Source: Clusia tigrina
Lineage: Eukaryota; Arthropoda; Insecta; Diptera; Clusiidae
Reading direction: 5' to 3'
DNA: 64,000 nucleotides
Assembly (NCBI GenBank): GCA_920105625.2
Contig: OV050033.1
Coordinates: 130,447,821 to 130,511,820, forward strand
Positions within the stretch are counted from its first letter, which is position 1. Every line of letters starts with the position of its first letter. The notes under the pieces were generated by a model. The model saw only the letters and a list, made by a program, of their open reading frames with translations, searched no databases and had not been told where the DNA came from. The position numbers and the translations under genes were made by a program. Below, piece by piece: positions 21,191 to 34,307 of this stretch.

Positions 21191-21379
21191 CTTCGTTATG
21201 TAATGTACGCACTTGATTTTTGGTATGACCAGCTGCTGTTCATGTTGCCACACCTGTTCCCAACTATTGCTGTCACCTGTTAGCTTTAAATAGTAAAGTT
21301 GAAAGATTTCGCTATATCACAACCTCAAAAGTTACTAAATAGATTATTGAAATGATTGATTATTTTTATGGTACCTTAC

Positions 21380-21570
21380 ACCATAATTAATTATGTCTGC
21401 AAGGGAGGGAATAAGTTTAGCAACTAATGATTAGCAAGTAAGACCTTCGACTCGAAGAGAAAATATTTATAAAGTATCATTTTTGACACTATGCCCATGG
21501 CATGATTCGAACCCGCAGACTCACACTTGTGGAGTCTAGCATGGTGACCACTAGACCACAGAGGCCGCCT
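21380..21570 (-). mobile_element. tRNA-derived SINE, near full length (inverted)
   Basis: On the minus strand the head reads like a tRNA: TGGTCTAGTGG as A box (21558-21548) and GGTTCGAATC as B box (21513-21504). The shared body (cttcgagtcgaaggtctta) follows, then a tail with ttgcagacataattaattatggtgtaaggt similarity. It is the best match to the copies at 1.63, 56.71 and 58.09 kb. It is not a tRNA gene, because the post-B-box half does not restore an acceptor stem and instead continues into the SINE body. Confidence 0.75.
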
Positions 21571-21895
21571 AATTGAAAACAAACAAAATTTAGTAAATTA
21601 AAATATTAAAAAATGCATATAAAAGATCACAATTAATCATATTACTAATAATGCAGCAGCATTTTGCTGAGCTCAACATAATTTCTGACAATTTTTATCA
21701 ACCAATCAATAAAAAATGTTTCCAGTTAATAAGTAAAATTTTGTATAATTGCAGTAATTTATTTTAAACTGATTCAGTTTCGTAGTCATATAAATTGAGC
21801 GTTATTTGAACCATGAAATTATGTTTCTGTTTAAGAAAAGGACTTATAAGTAAGAGTAAAATATTATAGAATAGGATAGAATATAATATATGGCC

Positions 21896-22125
21896 TAATG
21901 CCACCGAAGAAGGATGCCTTCATACAATCAAGCATTGATCACCATTGCACTATAAGCCTGGAAATAGATAGAGGATTGTGAAAGGGAAGCTGCACCCAAA
22001 TACGATATAATATATACATAATGTTATATCGTGTACTCGTATATCGTATAATATAATTATAATATTATATCTTATTATTGGTTACACCTTTTCAAACTTC
22101 TCTGACTCTTTTATGAATCTCAGAA
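21896..22125 (+). repeat. Dispersed repeat family, copy 1
   Basis: Shares gccgaagaagga---t-c, agcctg-aaata-at--gcatagaggattgtgaaaggga and acttct-tgactctt--tgaatctcag words with 23745-23890 (same orientation) and 56160-56310 (inverted). This copy is split by an AT-rich run (22010-22080). Class not recognised; it may be a LINE or DNA-transposon end. Confidence 0.6.
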
Positions 22126-23744
22126 TTATGTTCCCTCGTCGAGAACCTGACGGTACAGTTTATTCCCAAAGTAATTCTTGGTATAAGTTTATCCTTCGAT
22201 GCCAGAAGCACCAGATATTTTTCTGACAGCCTTTTGAACATTTCTCTATGCCCAGAGTTCTTGTCTTTGTGCCAATATCCATATGAATATATCCAATATA
22301 TCATCTTCATCCTCTCTTCTGTTGAGTCATTTCATCCCAGTGGTGCCAAGTTCAACAAAGCATTCAGAGCGTCACCAGATGTAGTGTCCATGGCGATCTT
22401 AGTGTTCAAGCGTACACTTCTGTGCAGCCAGTTGAACCCCGAACATGTGGAGTTAACCCCAGTTCTGCGCCACCAGTGATGAGTAGAGCCAAAATACAAC
22501 AGCTTGTTTCAGACCCCAAATTTTACCAAATGCTCTTCGGCACTGCCCAAATACCTTATGTGCCTTCAGCTCAACATGCGTCTTCCAAATGAGCTAATAG
22601 AATAATAAAATGTATATCAGATTGACGAAATGCTATCAAATCAAAAAATTGCTAATCTATTTCTCATTACAAAATTAAGTCATTTCACATGTCCTTCAAA
22701 ACTAGTTCCTGTTCATGAACACTAGAATCCTTTTGATTACTTTTTCAACTCAATTAAAGTATTTAAAATAACTTATTTGTAATTTACAATCTAAATCAAG
22801 GACTTTAGAAACTATAATAAAATTATCCGAATAAATCTATTTATACAATATTTGAATCCTTTTTCAATCAGAGCTTTTAGAAGTTGAAATCAAAATATTT
22901 GCATATGTTACTCCTTTTTCGGACACTTTTCAAACCGCACCTAAAGCACATAACACGGAATGATTAAAATCAAAATTATGTATTTGAAATAAAATACGCA
23001 AAATCATTTTTCGCGAAATTGTCCCAACTGCAACGTTGTCGGCGACGACGTTTCAAAAGCAATTTCACGAATTACTCAACCCATCCATCCATCGAAATGC
23101 CTGTAATCGATTTTTTCGACTCGTGTCGTCCAAGCTAATTGCAAATATTTGCGAAATATAAAATGCAACTTTTTGGGATTTCATTCCGTTGCTCGTACAA
23201 GCAACAAAGTAGTCACAGGAGCACGCTTCCCCGCTGGACAAGTAGGCAAAACCTCACCCAGAAACAAGACTCAAGACGATTGGGCTGAAAAATGGCAAAT
23301 ACGTTTAATATGAAAAGTCACACAAACACCGTCGCCACCAACGCTTGGAACGTAACTTGGTGCTGCTGCTGTCGTACAAGTGGTAGGCATGGATGATCAG
23401 TGCACTCCGCACAAGGAAGCAACAGGCAGCATCTGGCCACACAGCAATATTTGCCAGCTGGTTTTGATTTTCTCATTGCCCCGCAAAGTCTAAAGTAGTC
23501 GAAGACTCAGCTGGAAACCTTAAGCAAATTTCTATAAACTCTGACCACGCATCCCACTCGATCGATCAATTTGCACAGTGTGGTGAAATGCATTTATTTT
23601 TGGTCAAATTTTACTCACTTGGTAAGGGACCTTAATGAATACCAGGAAGAGGTTGCGTTTTTGTGTAGGATTTAATTCAATATTTTGAATGAATATTTTA
23701 TAAACCATTAGGCACGCCTACTGAAATGAGTATCGATAGAAGTG
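22126..23744. other. Intergenic; unique-looking higher-GC segment at 22.95-23.60 kb
   Basis: No gene is recognised. Between about 22950 and 23600 the DNA is less AT-rich, free of repeats and has no long ORF, which would fit a regulatory region, but nothing specific supports that. Confidence 0.4.
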
Positions 23745-23890
23745 GGGGAGGCCGGAGAACAGCCGAAGAAGGAGGTCTCCAAGCACTCGGGCATTACTAA
23801 GCCTGAAAATAATTGCATAGAGGATTGTGAAAGGGAAGTTAAACCTTTTAAAACTTCTTTGACTCTTTAGTGAATCTCAGTAGTCTGTCC
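23745..23890 (+). repeat. Dispersed repeat family, copy 2
   Basis: Same block of words as at 21896-22125 and, inverted, 56160-56310, but without the AT-rich interruption. Confidence 0.65.
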
Positions 23891-24059
23891 AGGGATAAGG
23901 AATGTACATTATCCATTCCCAATACATGTGACTAAATGAGTATATTAAGAATTTAGTTTCAATTAATGGCTGAATTTAAAATGATTTCTTTTTGTTCAAA
24001 ATCCTTTAAAGTTGTTTCGTTAATTCTATAATGTCGGCCTACCTAGATTGGTGGTATAT

Positions 24060-24500
24060 ATGATTAGTAGCTATTAGTTAGAGTTGCGGGTTCGTATCCA
24101 TGATCATTCATATCAACTTAGCTGGTGGTGAATAGAATATTGACTAGTCTATCAATGGTGGGGTTGCAGGTTCGGAATGCGTGGTCATTCATGTGGACCT
24201 AACTGATTAGTAGTTAGTCTGTCAGGCGTTGGGGTCGCGGTTTCTGAATACGTGTTCATTCATGTCGAGTTAATTGATGGTAACAATGATTAGTAATCGA
24301 CATAACAGGTGTTTTTTTTTACAAGGTGTCAGTTAGTCAAAAACCCTATGGGGCCTTAACCCACAAAATCCACCCCGATGTCCTACCTGATTATCCTCTC
24401 GGGACTTCACCTTTAGGTAATACGCCTAACTGGTGGTAACAATGATTAGTGGATAGTCTGTCAGTCATGGGGTTGAGGGTTCACTTCAAATGAAGTTGGG
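24060..24500 (+). repeat. Array of tRNA-like units, 70-80 bp, with one interruption
   Basis: Units of the form gattagt-gttagtctgtcag--ttggggttgcgggttcg-at-c-tg-tcattcat repeat with B-box-like words near 24088, 24168, 24238 and 24478. A different segment (about 24312-24420, starting with a T run) interrupts the last interval. The pattern resembles tandem tRNA-head SINE monomers. Confidence 0.6.
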
Positions 24501-24529
24501 AAATTAATTTTGCAGTAGTTACATGGGTA

Positions 24530-24780
24530 ATGATAAGCAAGAGTCCATCGAACACCTGAACTGAAGTTGTCTAACGGAGAACAAAAGGAGAAAGACTTTC
24601 CTTAGGCGACTACTTCCTGGACTACCCGGTATACTATTCAAATGAATAAATCATGGCTTTATCAAAAGATCCAAATAGCTCAACTTTTGAGGGGGAATTG
24701 TACTTGTGTCTGATGCGGTATCACCAAGATCCAATACCAAACCTGAGTGTACTATTGGCAGCCGCTCAGCATGCCCACCT
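24530..24780 (+). mobile_element. LINE ORF2 3'-terminal fragment, second copy
   Basis: Homologous to 7320-7560: gaacacctga, ccttaggcgactact-cctggact-cc-ggta and gggaattgtacttgtgt-tgatgcggtat. Frame is broken. Same LINE family as at 7.3 kb. Confidence 0.6.
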
Positions 24781-25061
24781 TACCTACATACGAGTATATT
24801 CTTGTTCAATATACATAACTTACTGAGTCGGTTTAGTTTTATCCGACCGTCCATTTATCGTAAATTTTGTATATTTTGTAGGACCTTAAGATGGGTCTGG
24901 ATTGTCATTTGAATAATATACAACAATAGACGCACCCACCTCCCATGAGAATGTCCTCTTAAAATTATTACAGCTTCATTCCTAGTAAAGCTATAATGGT
25001 AAAATTGTATAGTGCTATATATTAGACACATACTAGACTTTATATATGGTTCGTATTCTAA

Positions 25062-25230
25062 CCAGGCCATAGTATCAAAATGCTTCTTTCTATATTATAT
25101 CGTATTCTGCTCAGCCCATAGTCTCAAAATGATGTTTTCTATATCCGCTCTGTTCGAGTCAAAAGCCTTAGTTCTTCACACTTCTGAAGGCATGATTAAT
25201 AAGATAATAACAGAATTGAATAAAATAATA
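25062..25230 (+). mobile_element. SINE body/tail fragment, partly duplicated
   Basis: The body word gg-cata-t-tcaaaatg-ttctttct occurs twice (25066 and 25118) and is followed by gttcgagtcaaaagccttagtt and an AATAA-rich tail. It matches the 3' part of the SINE copies at 1.63 and 56.71 kb. No A or B box remains. Confidence 0.6.
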
Positions 25231-27240
25231 ACAGACTTTCTATATAATGTGTGGGCCGTTTGTATTGGGTGTCATTTACCTGCTATTTGAATTCATAACT
25301 TGAGATCTTTACTTAATGGATGAAATCTGTTATGAACAATCAATGTAAAAGCACTTGGAAAAAATGGCAATTGATCTCAGGGGACTTAAGGATCTTCGAT
25401 CTTCTATTCAATCAAATTTGACATTACATTTTGTTCCTTTAAACCCTTAATTACCTGCGTCCTTTTTATAGTTCTTGAATTTACTTCATGGAAGAATGCA
25501 ATACGCAAAGTAAACAAGACTTTTTAAAGATAAGTATTTATGAGTGTAGTTCAGTAGTCAGTGCAACTCTCTCGAATTTATTGACACGGTAGTATTTATA
25601 GTCTATTGGCATCAGAAAGGTAGATGCTCACCGATGTACTGTCTTTATGACATTTGGACTAATATAACCGGAATAATTGCGTCGGAAATTACAGTATGTT
25701 TGTGTCATCCGTAGAAATATGAGTATTGAAAACTAATATTAAGTTTTGTACTAAACTTGGTAAAACTTTTACCGAAACGGTTCCTTTGATGAACCAAGTT
25801 TATAATGAAGATTATTTATCTCGTGGCAGAGTTCATGAGTGTTATACGCCGTTTATAATTCACTTTCTTTAGGGTCGTTCCTCTTCTTCTATTTTATAGT
25901 TGATAGAAATCTCCTACCCCGATAGTTTTCTGCTTCCATCTCAGTATTTTAAAGTGGCCTCCAGTTGAATCAGAGATTCTTTTAGTTTCACATATGACAC
26001 CCCACTAAAGTGACGACATTTTCTTCCGTTTTTCTGCTTTATGCAACACACTTGTGCAACTCACACGATTTTCAAGTTGAGCAACTGTGTGTCAAAAAAG
26101 TTTCCTATCCAGAAAAATTATCATAATTGACCATCTTTGAGGGTCACTAAATTTCGTTCAAAAATTCACCCCACGGCGCTCACTGTGCGCAATGAACTGG
26201 CACTGAATGAATGATCGCCGGCATTTGATTATGTTTCATAATCAGCAACAACAACAATCACAGCAGCACCGAGCTGCACCAGAGCAGCAGCAACAACACA
26301 ACAACAACAAAATTGCGGTGGATGCCGGTGTGTGCCCGTCGATTGGCTTTGTTTACTGGCGCACTTTGCTTGGTTACACGCTTGCACTTCCTCAAAAAAC
26401 ACACTCGACGACTCATCTCTGCGGCGATTTCATTTCCCATTGTCATTGAATTAAAAAAGCTGCCGTGCGGCATCATTGCATCATGCAGCATGCAGCATGC
26501 TTGAACTCCAAATGCGCCGTGTGCAAATATTTGATGACATAAGCGGCCGGTTAGGCTTCGGCTCGGATGCACACTCCGCTTATGTTTGGCATTAGACAAA
26601 ATAATTGCAAGTGTCATGAACAGCTGGAAACGTTTTCAGCAATGAAGCGAAAGTTATTAAAAATACACGAGTTGAGCCCGCGAAGAGGCCACGGGGTGCG
26701 GATTCTGAGTGAGAGTTGTGAAAACAATGGAACAACTACTTGCGATATGTTGAGCACTCGACAGAAAGAAACTGGTACGTCGCATTGAAGAGGGCACTTG
26801 TGGGAAGAGGCACTGTGAACCACTTTCAGAGATGTGTTAAGCTCTGAAGTAGCCCTGCTTCAAAATTTATAATAAAAACAAAAACCGAGGCACACAAAAA
26901 TTAGTTGTTGTACTCAAGGCATCTTAATGAGAAATCTCAAAGAAAGTACTCGCACCCATGAAATTCGCACTGAAGAAATTTTGGTGCGGATCAAATGTGA
27001 AAGGAACATGCTTGTATTTCACCTTTCTTGTTCTTGTGGTGAGCTTGGCAATTTGCTACAATTATTTGCGGAACGACACAATTCTTTACATTCATGTCGG
27101 GTGCCCAACGTGTCTGCTCTAAAAAATAGACACAATTCCTACGACTTTAAGTTGAACTTAGAATGTGGAGTCTAACTCACTCGCCACTGGTTCATTACGA
27201 TGCTCCTTTCGTTCGCTTATAATATAGGAGTTACTGAACA
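25231..27240. other. Gene-free stretch; unique segment with CAG/CAA repeats at 26.0-26.9 kb
   Basis: Between about 26020 and 26830 the DNA is less AT-rich, has an opa-like CAG/CAA run (26240-26310) and no repeat relatives in this window. ORFs there are short and lack domains. It could be a regulatory region or an untranslated exon; neither is shown. Confidence 0.4.
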
Positions 27241-27249
27241 GGAGCTATA

Positions 27250-28490
27250 AAGGTAGAGCTGAGCTTGGAGTTGGAGTTGGAGTCAAAGATGAAGTCGGTC
27301 CAAAGGGATGCTGTAGTTTAAGTTGAAGTTGGTGTCCAAATAGAAGCTGTAGTTTAAATTCGAATTGGAACCGAGTTTGGAGTTGAAGTCGAATATTAAG
27401 TTGGAGTTCAAGTGGGAGCCGAAGTTGGATTCAGCCCCTACTGTAGCTGGAGTCGAACTGAGAGTTGCAGCTGGTATTTAATTTGGAGTTATCTAAGTTG
27501 GAGTTGTAGTAGAAGTTGAAGTCGAAACTTGAAGTTGCAGTCGAAGTTGGAGTTTAAGTTGAGTTGCAGCTGGAGCTAGAGACCTGGATGGAGTCGAAAT
27601 TAGAGTTAAAGCTGGACTCAAAGTTTACGTTAGACCTTAAGTGATATTGGGAGTCGAAGTTGGTGTTTGAGTCGAAGTTGCAGTTTGTGTCGAAGTCGAA
27701 GTTAGAATATAAGTTGAGCTGGAGCTGGAGCTAGAGTCGTTTATCGGATCGAAGTTAGAGTTAAACCTGAACTCAAAATTTAAGTTAAAGCTTAAGAGGA
27801 ATTTGGTGTCGAAGTTGAAGTTGGATCTTAAGTGGGATTTTGGAGTTAGGGTCGAAGAGGGTGCTGGGGTCGAAGTTAGAATTAGTGTCGAAGAAGAAGT
27901 TGGAGTTTAAGTTGCAGTTGGAGTCGAAGTTAAAGTTTTAGTTGTAGTTTAATTTTGAATTGGTGTCCTCGTTGGAGTTGAAGCTCAGGTTGGAGGTTAA
28001 ATTGGAGACGAAGTTGAAATTTTATTTGAGTTAGAGGTGGAACTGGAATCGCGGTTGGAGTCGAATTTAGAGGTAAAACTAAACGGAAAATTGAAGTAGG
28101 AGCTTGGAGTTGTGTCAAAGTTGATGTTGAAGTTGGCATTGGATTTGTGGGGACGTTCGGGTTTTAGTTGGAGTCGACGTTAGTATTCAAGCTGGATTGA
28201 AAGTTGAAGTTGTAGTTTAAGTTTGAGCTGAAGTTTCAATGAGAATTGGCGTCGATGTTGGTGTTTCAGTCGAAGTTGGAGTAGGTGTCGAAATTGAAGT
28301 TGGAGATTAAGGGGCAGTTGCAGTTGAAGCTACAGCTGGATTTGGAATTAGTGTGCAAGTTTGAGTTGTAGCTGAATTTGGAGTTCAAGTTGGAGTTTAA
28401 GTTTGAGTAGTGATTCGAAGTTGGAGTTCCCGTTGGATTAGCGGCGTCCTTCGGGTTTAATTGGTGTCGAAGATTGAATGACATTTACGA
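27250..28490. repeat. 1.2-kb degenerate hexamer array (GAAGTT/GGAGTC)n
   Basis: About 200 imperfect hexamers of the form (G/A)(A/G)AGT(T/C) run continuously. Stops interrupt all frames every few tens of codons, so it is a satellite-like array rather than a coding repeat. The Asn/Ser/Phe-rich minus-strand ORFs are products of the repeat. Confidence 0.9.
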
Positions 28491-29390
28491 CTTCAGCTTC
28501 CATTAAGTAAACTTTTGTAATAGCGGTTAAGAAGTTCTCGTTTTATTATCCCATCTGATCCAAAGGTTCCGGGCACATACTCTATATACAATTAGTTACT
28601 TATCGTTTACATAGAAATATGATTTATTTAGGTCAAGCAACGATCTGACTTGTTCGCTACATCCATAAAAAATCGATGATATCACAGATATTCTCTATAA
28701 AACTATAGCAAATATATAAAAGTATTCTGCCACTTCATTTCACAAGGAATGAAAAGGGACTCATAACAACTGCTTTCTTACGGCAATACCTCGAACTCCA
28801 GCAAGCATATGCTCAGAGACATCATAAAACTGACGTATTAAGCTTCCAGTAACAAACTTCATTTACAGTTAAACTGTCCATAAAATTGGGTTATTTTTAT
28901 TTCCGCATGCAGCACCACAAGCATCGACAACAGTTGATGAAGAGAAATGGTGTTACCATGACCCGTTGGTCTAGTACACAAGCCATTCCAAATAAAACAC
29001 ATCTGAAAGACAGCCGCAGACGATAATCAAAACTACACCGTCTCCGTCGACTTCCTGCTCTTTGAACTGTCAAAGAAACTTGTACAGCAGCCAGTTGCAT
29101 CTTCAAGTAGCCTCCAGTGGTATGTGACCCAGGAGGAAATTTTGATAGACATTAAAAAGTTCACCGGTAATTTCATCAGTGCAAAGCTGACGAAAATACT
29201 TTGAAGGGAATGGAAAGCAAGAACCAATTTAGATAATCAGTTGTTGGTATTATTATTATTTTAATATACATAGCATAATTAATTACATGTCAAAGATTTG
29301 GTGGCGCGGGTACTTTATGAGGAAAAGTTATTGAAGGATTCATTAGGAACCCAAACATAGACAAGTTTCATACTTAATATCAGTTTACAT
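28491..29390. other. Intergenic, nothing recognised
   Basis: No domain-bearing ORF, RNA gene or clear repeat. Confidence 0.5.
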
Positions 29391-29399
29391 TAGGTTAGC

Positions 29400-30190
29400 T
29401 CTGTCTACAGTTCAGAGACCGACAGAGATACTGACTTAATTTCAAATTGGGAAATCTTCTGTCCTACTTCTGTTTAATCCAGCGTTGAAATAGAAAGCAA
29501 CCCAAGCATTTCGAAACTCATGAGATGCTGATTGTCCCCACTAGCCAATAATCGAAAAGGAGCTTACATTTAAAGTGGGGAATATCCAGTCCTTTAACGG
29601 CTTATCACAGTATTGAAAAAGTAAGCAACTGAACAATTTTCAAAGTGTTGACACTTCATATTTCTGTTTAGATATCGCGAAGGAGCTAAATTAAGTTCAA
29701 TGTGGGAAATATCCTGTCGTGTTTCTTCGTAAGCCAGTAATGAACAAGTAAACAACCCAAAAGCGTCGAAACTGCATCATGGGACTGTCATGATTCCCTG
29801 TGAAGATCGACATAGCATTGAATTACTTTCAAATTGGGAAAGAACCTGTCGTCTTTCTTTGTAAACCAGTATTGAAAAAGTAAGCAAACCCAAGAATTTC
29901 GAAACTGCATCATGGGACTGTCTTGACTGTCACAACAAACCACTGAGATGCTGAATTACGAGGCCTTTGAAATTATGAATCCCGTGTTGTATTTGCTTTA
30001 CACCCCCTTGAACAAGTAAGCCACTCAAGAGAGTAATAACACTCGCATGGGTCGCACTAGGCTGCAGAGATTTACAGAGATGCTGAATTACGAGTGCTTT
30101 CCAATTATAAAATCTCCTGTCCTAGATCTGTTTAACCTAGTATTGAAAAAGTACGAAATCGAAAATCTCAAAATTAATAAGAAAAGTGTA
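29400..30190. repeat. Diverged tandem repeat, ~115-125-bp units, about six copies
   Basis: Recurrent order: (c/t)ctgtc-t--ttctgttta-ccag-(a/g)ttgaa-aagtaagcaaccca---atttcgaaactcatgagatgctgaatta. Best preserved between 29720 and 29940, where two units share gcatcatgggactgtc. Confidence 0.75.
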
Positions 30191-30510
30191 ACTAAGAAAA
30201 GTGCCTCTGATTCTAAAAGGCATACTTCCCTACCTACCCTCTGCATGTAAGCATGATATAACCAACCTTCCTTCCAGCCTAATATTGCGCAAAAACGAAA
30301 AACTTAACAGCATAGCTTCCTTCCAGATACTTGGTAGTCATGCGTTACATCTACAAAGTAGTGCAGAATTGAACTGCCTGTTATCCCTACTGGGTTTTAG
30401 ATTGGTTTACTTGTGGTGAGGTATGGGCTCAAAGACAAATCCAGTTGCCACTTAGTTACCTCACACATGCTGCGAATTGTAAATTCACTTTCGATTTTGT
30501 TGGCTCCCAT

Positions 30511-30600
30511 AGCATCATCATCATCATCATCACCATCGTCGTCACCATCGTCATCATCACCATCATCATCATCATCACCATCGTCGTCATCTTCAGCACG
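30511..30600. repeat. (ATC)n/(GTC)n trinucleotide tract
   Basis: About 90 bp of ATC with interspersed GTC. The Asp-rich and Ser-rich ORFs over it are products of the repeat. Confidence 0.9.
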
Positions 30601-30869
30601 CACATAGACGAGTAAATACAATAAAAATTTACACATGCGCAGAGCTCTGTTGGAGTTTATGACCCACTTGAATTGCGAATTGAACGCAGCTGCAAACGCG
30701 GTAAATCTTCCATTAAAAAAACAAAAACAACAATTAAATTAAATCATGAGTAAAGCACAATCAGGATTAGCGCTTGGGGCCACGTTGGGCGGTGATGCGC
30801 TAAACATGGATGGGGGCATACGCTGACCATAAATTTGCTTCATTAATATAACTGGAAACTATTTTAATT

Positions 30870-31760
30870 ATTGCGTATTTCCGATGACCACCTGAAACAT
30901 TATTTGCAACAAACTTTTAATTATGTTTTTATTCACACTACTCATGGATTTTATAAAAATCAAACCCCGCAGGAAAGTGTTTTTGATCATGATGACAACT
31001 TCAGTGGATTTCAAATGCAATAAAATATTATATTAGTTTACTTCCTTAACGCTGATACTCCAGATGACAAGTAATTTATATCGTTATACATAAATGACAA
31101 GTCATTATAATATCATGGCTCTCTTCTTATATTCAAAGCCGACCCAGGAGGAAATTGTTTTAATCCTGGTAGTAAATTCATATATGGATATTTTCTGGTG
31201 TCGGTCATATTTTCATTAATTGCATTACACTATCATAAAAGAGCACTTTTCATTTATTTTCTTAGAGATGACATTCCAGATGACATGTCAGTTGCATCGT
31301 CATAGTTCAGTGATATTGTCATTCTTGTGTATCGACTTTTACATTAATTATGAACACTACAATATTATAAAAAAACAAAATTCGTAAAGCTTTTCAGTTG
31401 CTAATATTTTAGATGACATGTCATTCGTTGTGTCATAGCTTCTGAACCATCCCACCTACAATAAGTTGCTTTGTAGCTGCATTTACAATGAAAGCAATAT
31501 CAAATATTGTACAAATAAAACTGTCTAATATTTTAAAGTGTCAATATTCCAGGTGACTGACACCCTGCTGACCAATAATCTACGACATCATTACGCTAAA
31601 AACAAAACGCAAATGTGTGAAAGGAAATATAACGAAATTTTTAAAAAAAAGTTTAAAATGCCTCCACTCCCGATGGAATGTCATTCTATCATTTTAGCTT
31701 TCTGACTCTTTAGATGACATGTCATGTGCAGTCTCATGGCTGCACATTTGCATTTAAAAT
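30870..31760. repeat. Degenerate tandem repeat carrying the palindrome ATGACATGTCAT
   Basis: Units of roughly 140-200 bp each contain (t)tcc--agatgaca(t/a)gtcat. The 12-bp palindrome is exact at 31413-31424 and 31714-31725 and near-exact at 31064, 31094 and 31280. Confidence 0.7.
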
Positions 31761-32448
31761 GACAAAAACCATAAACAAAATTTTAAAAATTATTTATTTC
31801 AGCTGATTTGTATCTTAACTACACCGAGAAGTCCAAACTTATTTGAAGAATAGTCCAAAAGGCTCGTCCTGATATGTGACGTCAAAAGATTATGTATGAT
31901 ATAATCTTTGTTTTACTTCAAGACTTTTCGGAACTTCCTAGCTGAATGGGAGTCGTTTGTCACCTTCAAGGGATATGTCAGCATTTCAACCAAATAAACC
32001 CACTAGTAAACACAGTAGTATCACGGCTATACCAGGAGTCTTGTTATAATTGGCCAGCTGAAAGGGAGACGTTTGGTCATCTTATTAATGGATATTTCAG
32101 CCTTTCCAGCACATATGTATGTAAGCCCAGTGTTATCACAGCTCTACAGGAGTTTTGTTATAACGAATATCAGCATTCTAGGATACTTTAAACAAAATGT
32201 CAACTAGAAATTCAGAAATAGACTTTACATAAATTAACTCTAAATCAGAATAGCTGTGTTAGTCTGAATACAATTTCCTGCTGGGTACTATCGGAAAAAA
32301 TATGTAATGTTTCCCAAGATATATGAGAGAGAAGATTGACTAAATTGTCTCCTCGGATTAGTTGTAGGGCAGTATTTATAACCATATCATTGGTGTTATT
32401 ATTTCATGCTCCGACTTTCTCAACCTTGTGATCTTTATTGCCCTGTGA

Positions 32449-32508
32449 CATTTATGACCCTTATGACCCTTATGACCCATATGACCCTTATGACCCTTAT
32501 AACCCTTT

Positions 32509-32528
<20 letters not shown>
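32449..32528. repeat. Nine-bp repeat (tatgaccct)n
   Basis: Eight or so copies of ttatgaccc, directly abutting and running into the left arm of the large palindrome. Confidence 0.9.
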
Positions 32529-32880
<352 letters not shown>

Positions 32881-32929
32881 CATCCCTTTAAATTACTACG
32901 ATCACCTTATATCACTTGATTTGGCCACT

Positions 32930-33235
32930 GGGTGTTCCACACCACAAAATATACTCGTATATTTATGAAACTTGGCATAAACGTCGCTTAGATCGTAAGA
33001 CCAGATATGAATAAATTGGTACGCCAATTTCCCATATACACAACTCCTGACACCTCAATCATCCTATAGATGATATAATGATAATGGAAAATCTGGTGAC
33101 AATTTATATTAGACTCCACCAAGCTCCAGGCTAAATATATTTTGCTATATAAAGTATATATAAATATATATATTATATAATATACACTATATAACTACTA
33201 ACCACGCCCATTATTAACATATATATTTCTAACTT
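32930..33235. repeat. Dispersed element related to the 40.15-41.48 kb repeat (fragment)
   Basis: Shares the order actcgtatatttatgaaactt, ga-catatg--ta--ttggt, ccatatac, ccacgccca with the long repeat at 40.15 kb, though diverged. Ends in an AT-rich TATA run. Confidence 0.45.
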
Positions 33236-34307
33236 AATTCCTATATAAAATCCATTAACAATCCAGTATGCAAAAGCTGGCCAAGGGCTGGGATTGATGG
33301 TTTCTCCTAGGGAAGAAGGCTGTCTCGTAGTCAGTCTAACTCGACTTCAATTACTGCAACAATTTGTTTATGTCTTTTGGCCATAAGTGTTGGAGCAGTC
33401 AAACCAAATTAATAGCATTCATGTTAGCAAATTTGGATCTAATGCGGGTCCAACCTGTTCCCACTGAAAGCACCCATTCAAAAACTGTGTAGACCGAAAT
33501 TATGTCCATAAAAATATTATATGCCTATTACATCCACTACGATTAACTTTATGCAGAGGAGCACATAAAATGGCGGACAAGGGGGAACCCTCCTGCTTCC
33601 GCAAACATAAAACATATAATTTCACATTAATTTAAAGTGTGCATCATCAGCAGCATCTGGTAATGGCGAAACCCCTGTAGCAAACGTTTCTGTATGCGCG
33701 CCTCTGACTGCAAGAGTGTATTGCACAACATCACAGCAAGGAGGAGCAGAGCCACCGTTTTGCATTTGGCCCAAAAACTTTAATAATAATAATACGAGCG
33801 AGGCGACGACTAATTGTGTAAGAGATGAGCGTGCACCTTGACGAATTCGCACTTTCATTTTTCGCAACTGAAAAACGGGCTCCATTGGGTGAACCAGCGT
33901 AATATGTGCGCATGTACTGAGCGTGTATGAGTGTATGTATGAGTGTGTGTGTGTGATCTCTGCGAGACTCCTAATAAGCTAAGCACATACCCGCACATCT
34001 TCGCATAGAGCAGACCAGCGCAGCATTAGGGTATGTCTGCGGCGCAGCACACTCACTCGCTCCTAATACTGTGACACACAGCCAGCAAATGTGGATGCAT
34101 CCATCTTGCCCTAACTCAAGCGCCAGCAGCAGCCGGCCAACCCGCCCAGTCAGTCACCCAGTCATCCAGTCATCGAAGCAACCAGTCACCCAGTCAACGC
34201 GGCAGTCCGCCAGCTATGTACTCGTACCGCAGCAAATATCTTTTTCCGGTTGCAGCGTGGAGTTTTTGCTGCAAGTGGCAAGCGCTGACACGGCAGCGGT
34301 GGCGGTG
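33236..34307. other. Upstream region of the two-exon glycine-rich gene
   Basis: From about 33600 the DNA is unique and less AT-rich. A cluster of cagtca/cagtcacc words runs at 34150-34205, like the CAGT-rich leader of the MADF gene at 59.75-59.82 kb. No separate gene is recognised. Confidence 0.4.

Noticed and set aside
21480..21566. Possible tRNA genes here and at 56712-56790
   Set aside because: A and B boxes are present, but no cloverleaf with a paired acceptor stem could be drawn and each continues into the same non-tRNA body, so they are SINE heads.
26258..26617. 119-codon minus-strand ORF
   Set aside because: No domain or signal peptide; its Leu/Val-rich end is the complement of a CAA repeat.
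27930..28484. Asn/Ser/Pro-rich minus-strand ORFs of about 70 codons
   Set aside because: Derived from the hexamer array; no consistent frame across the array.
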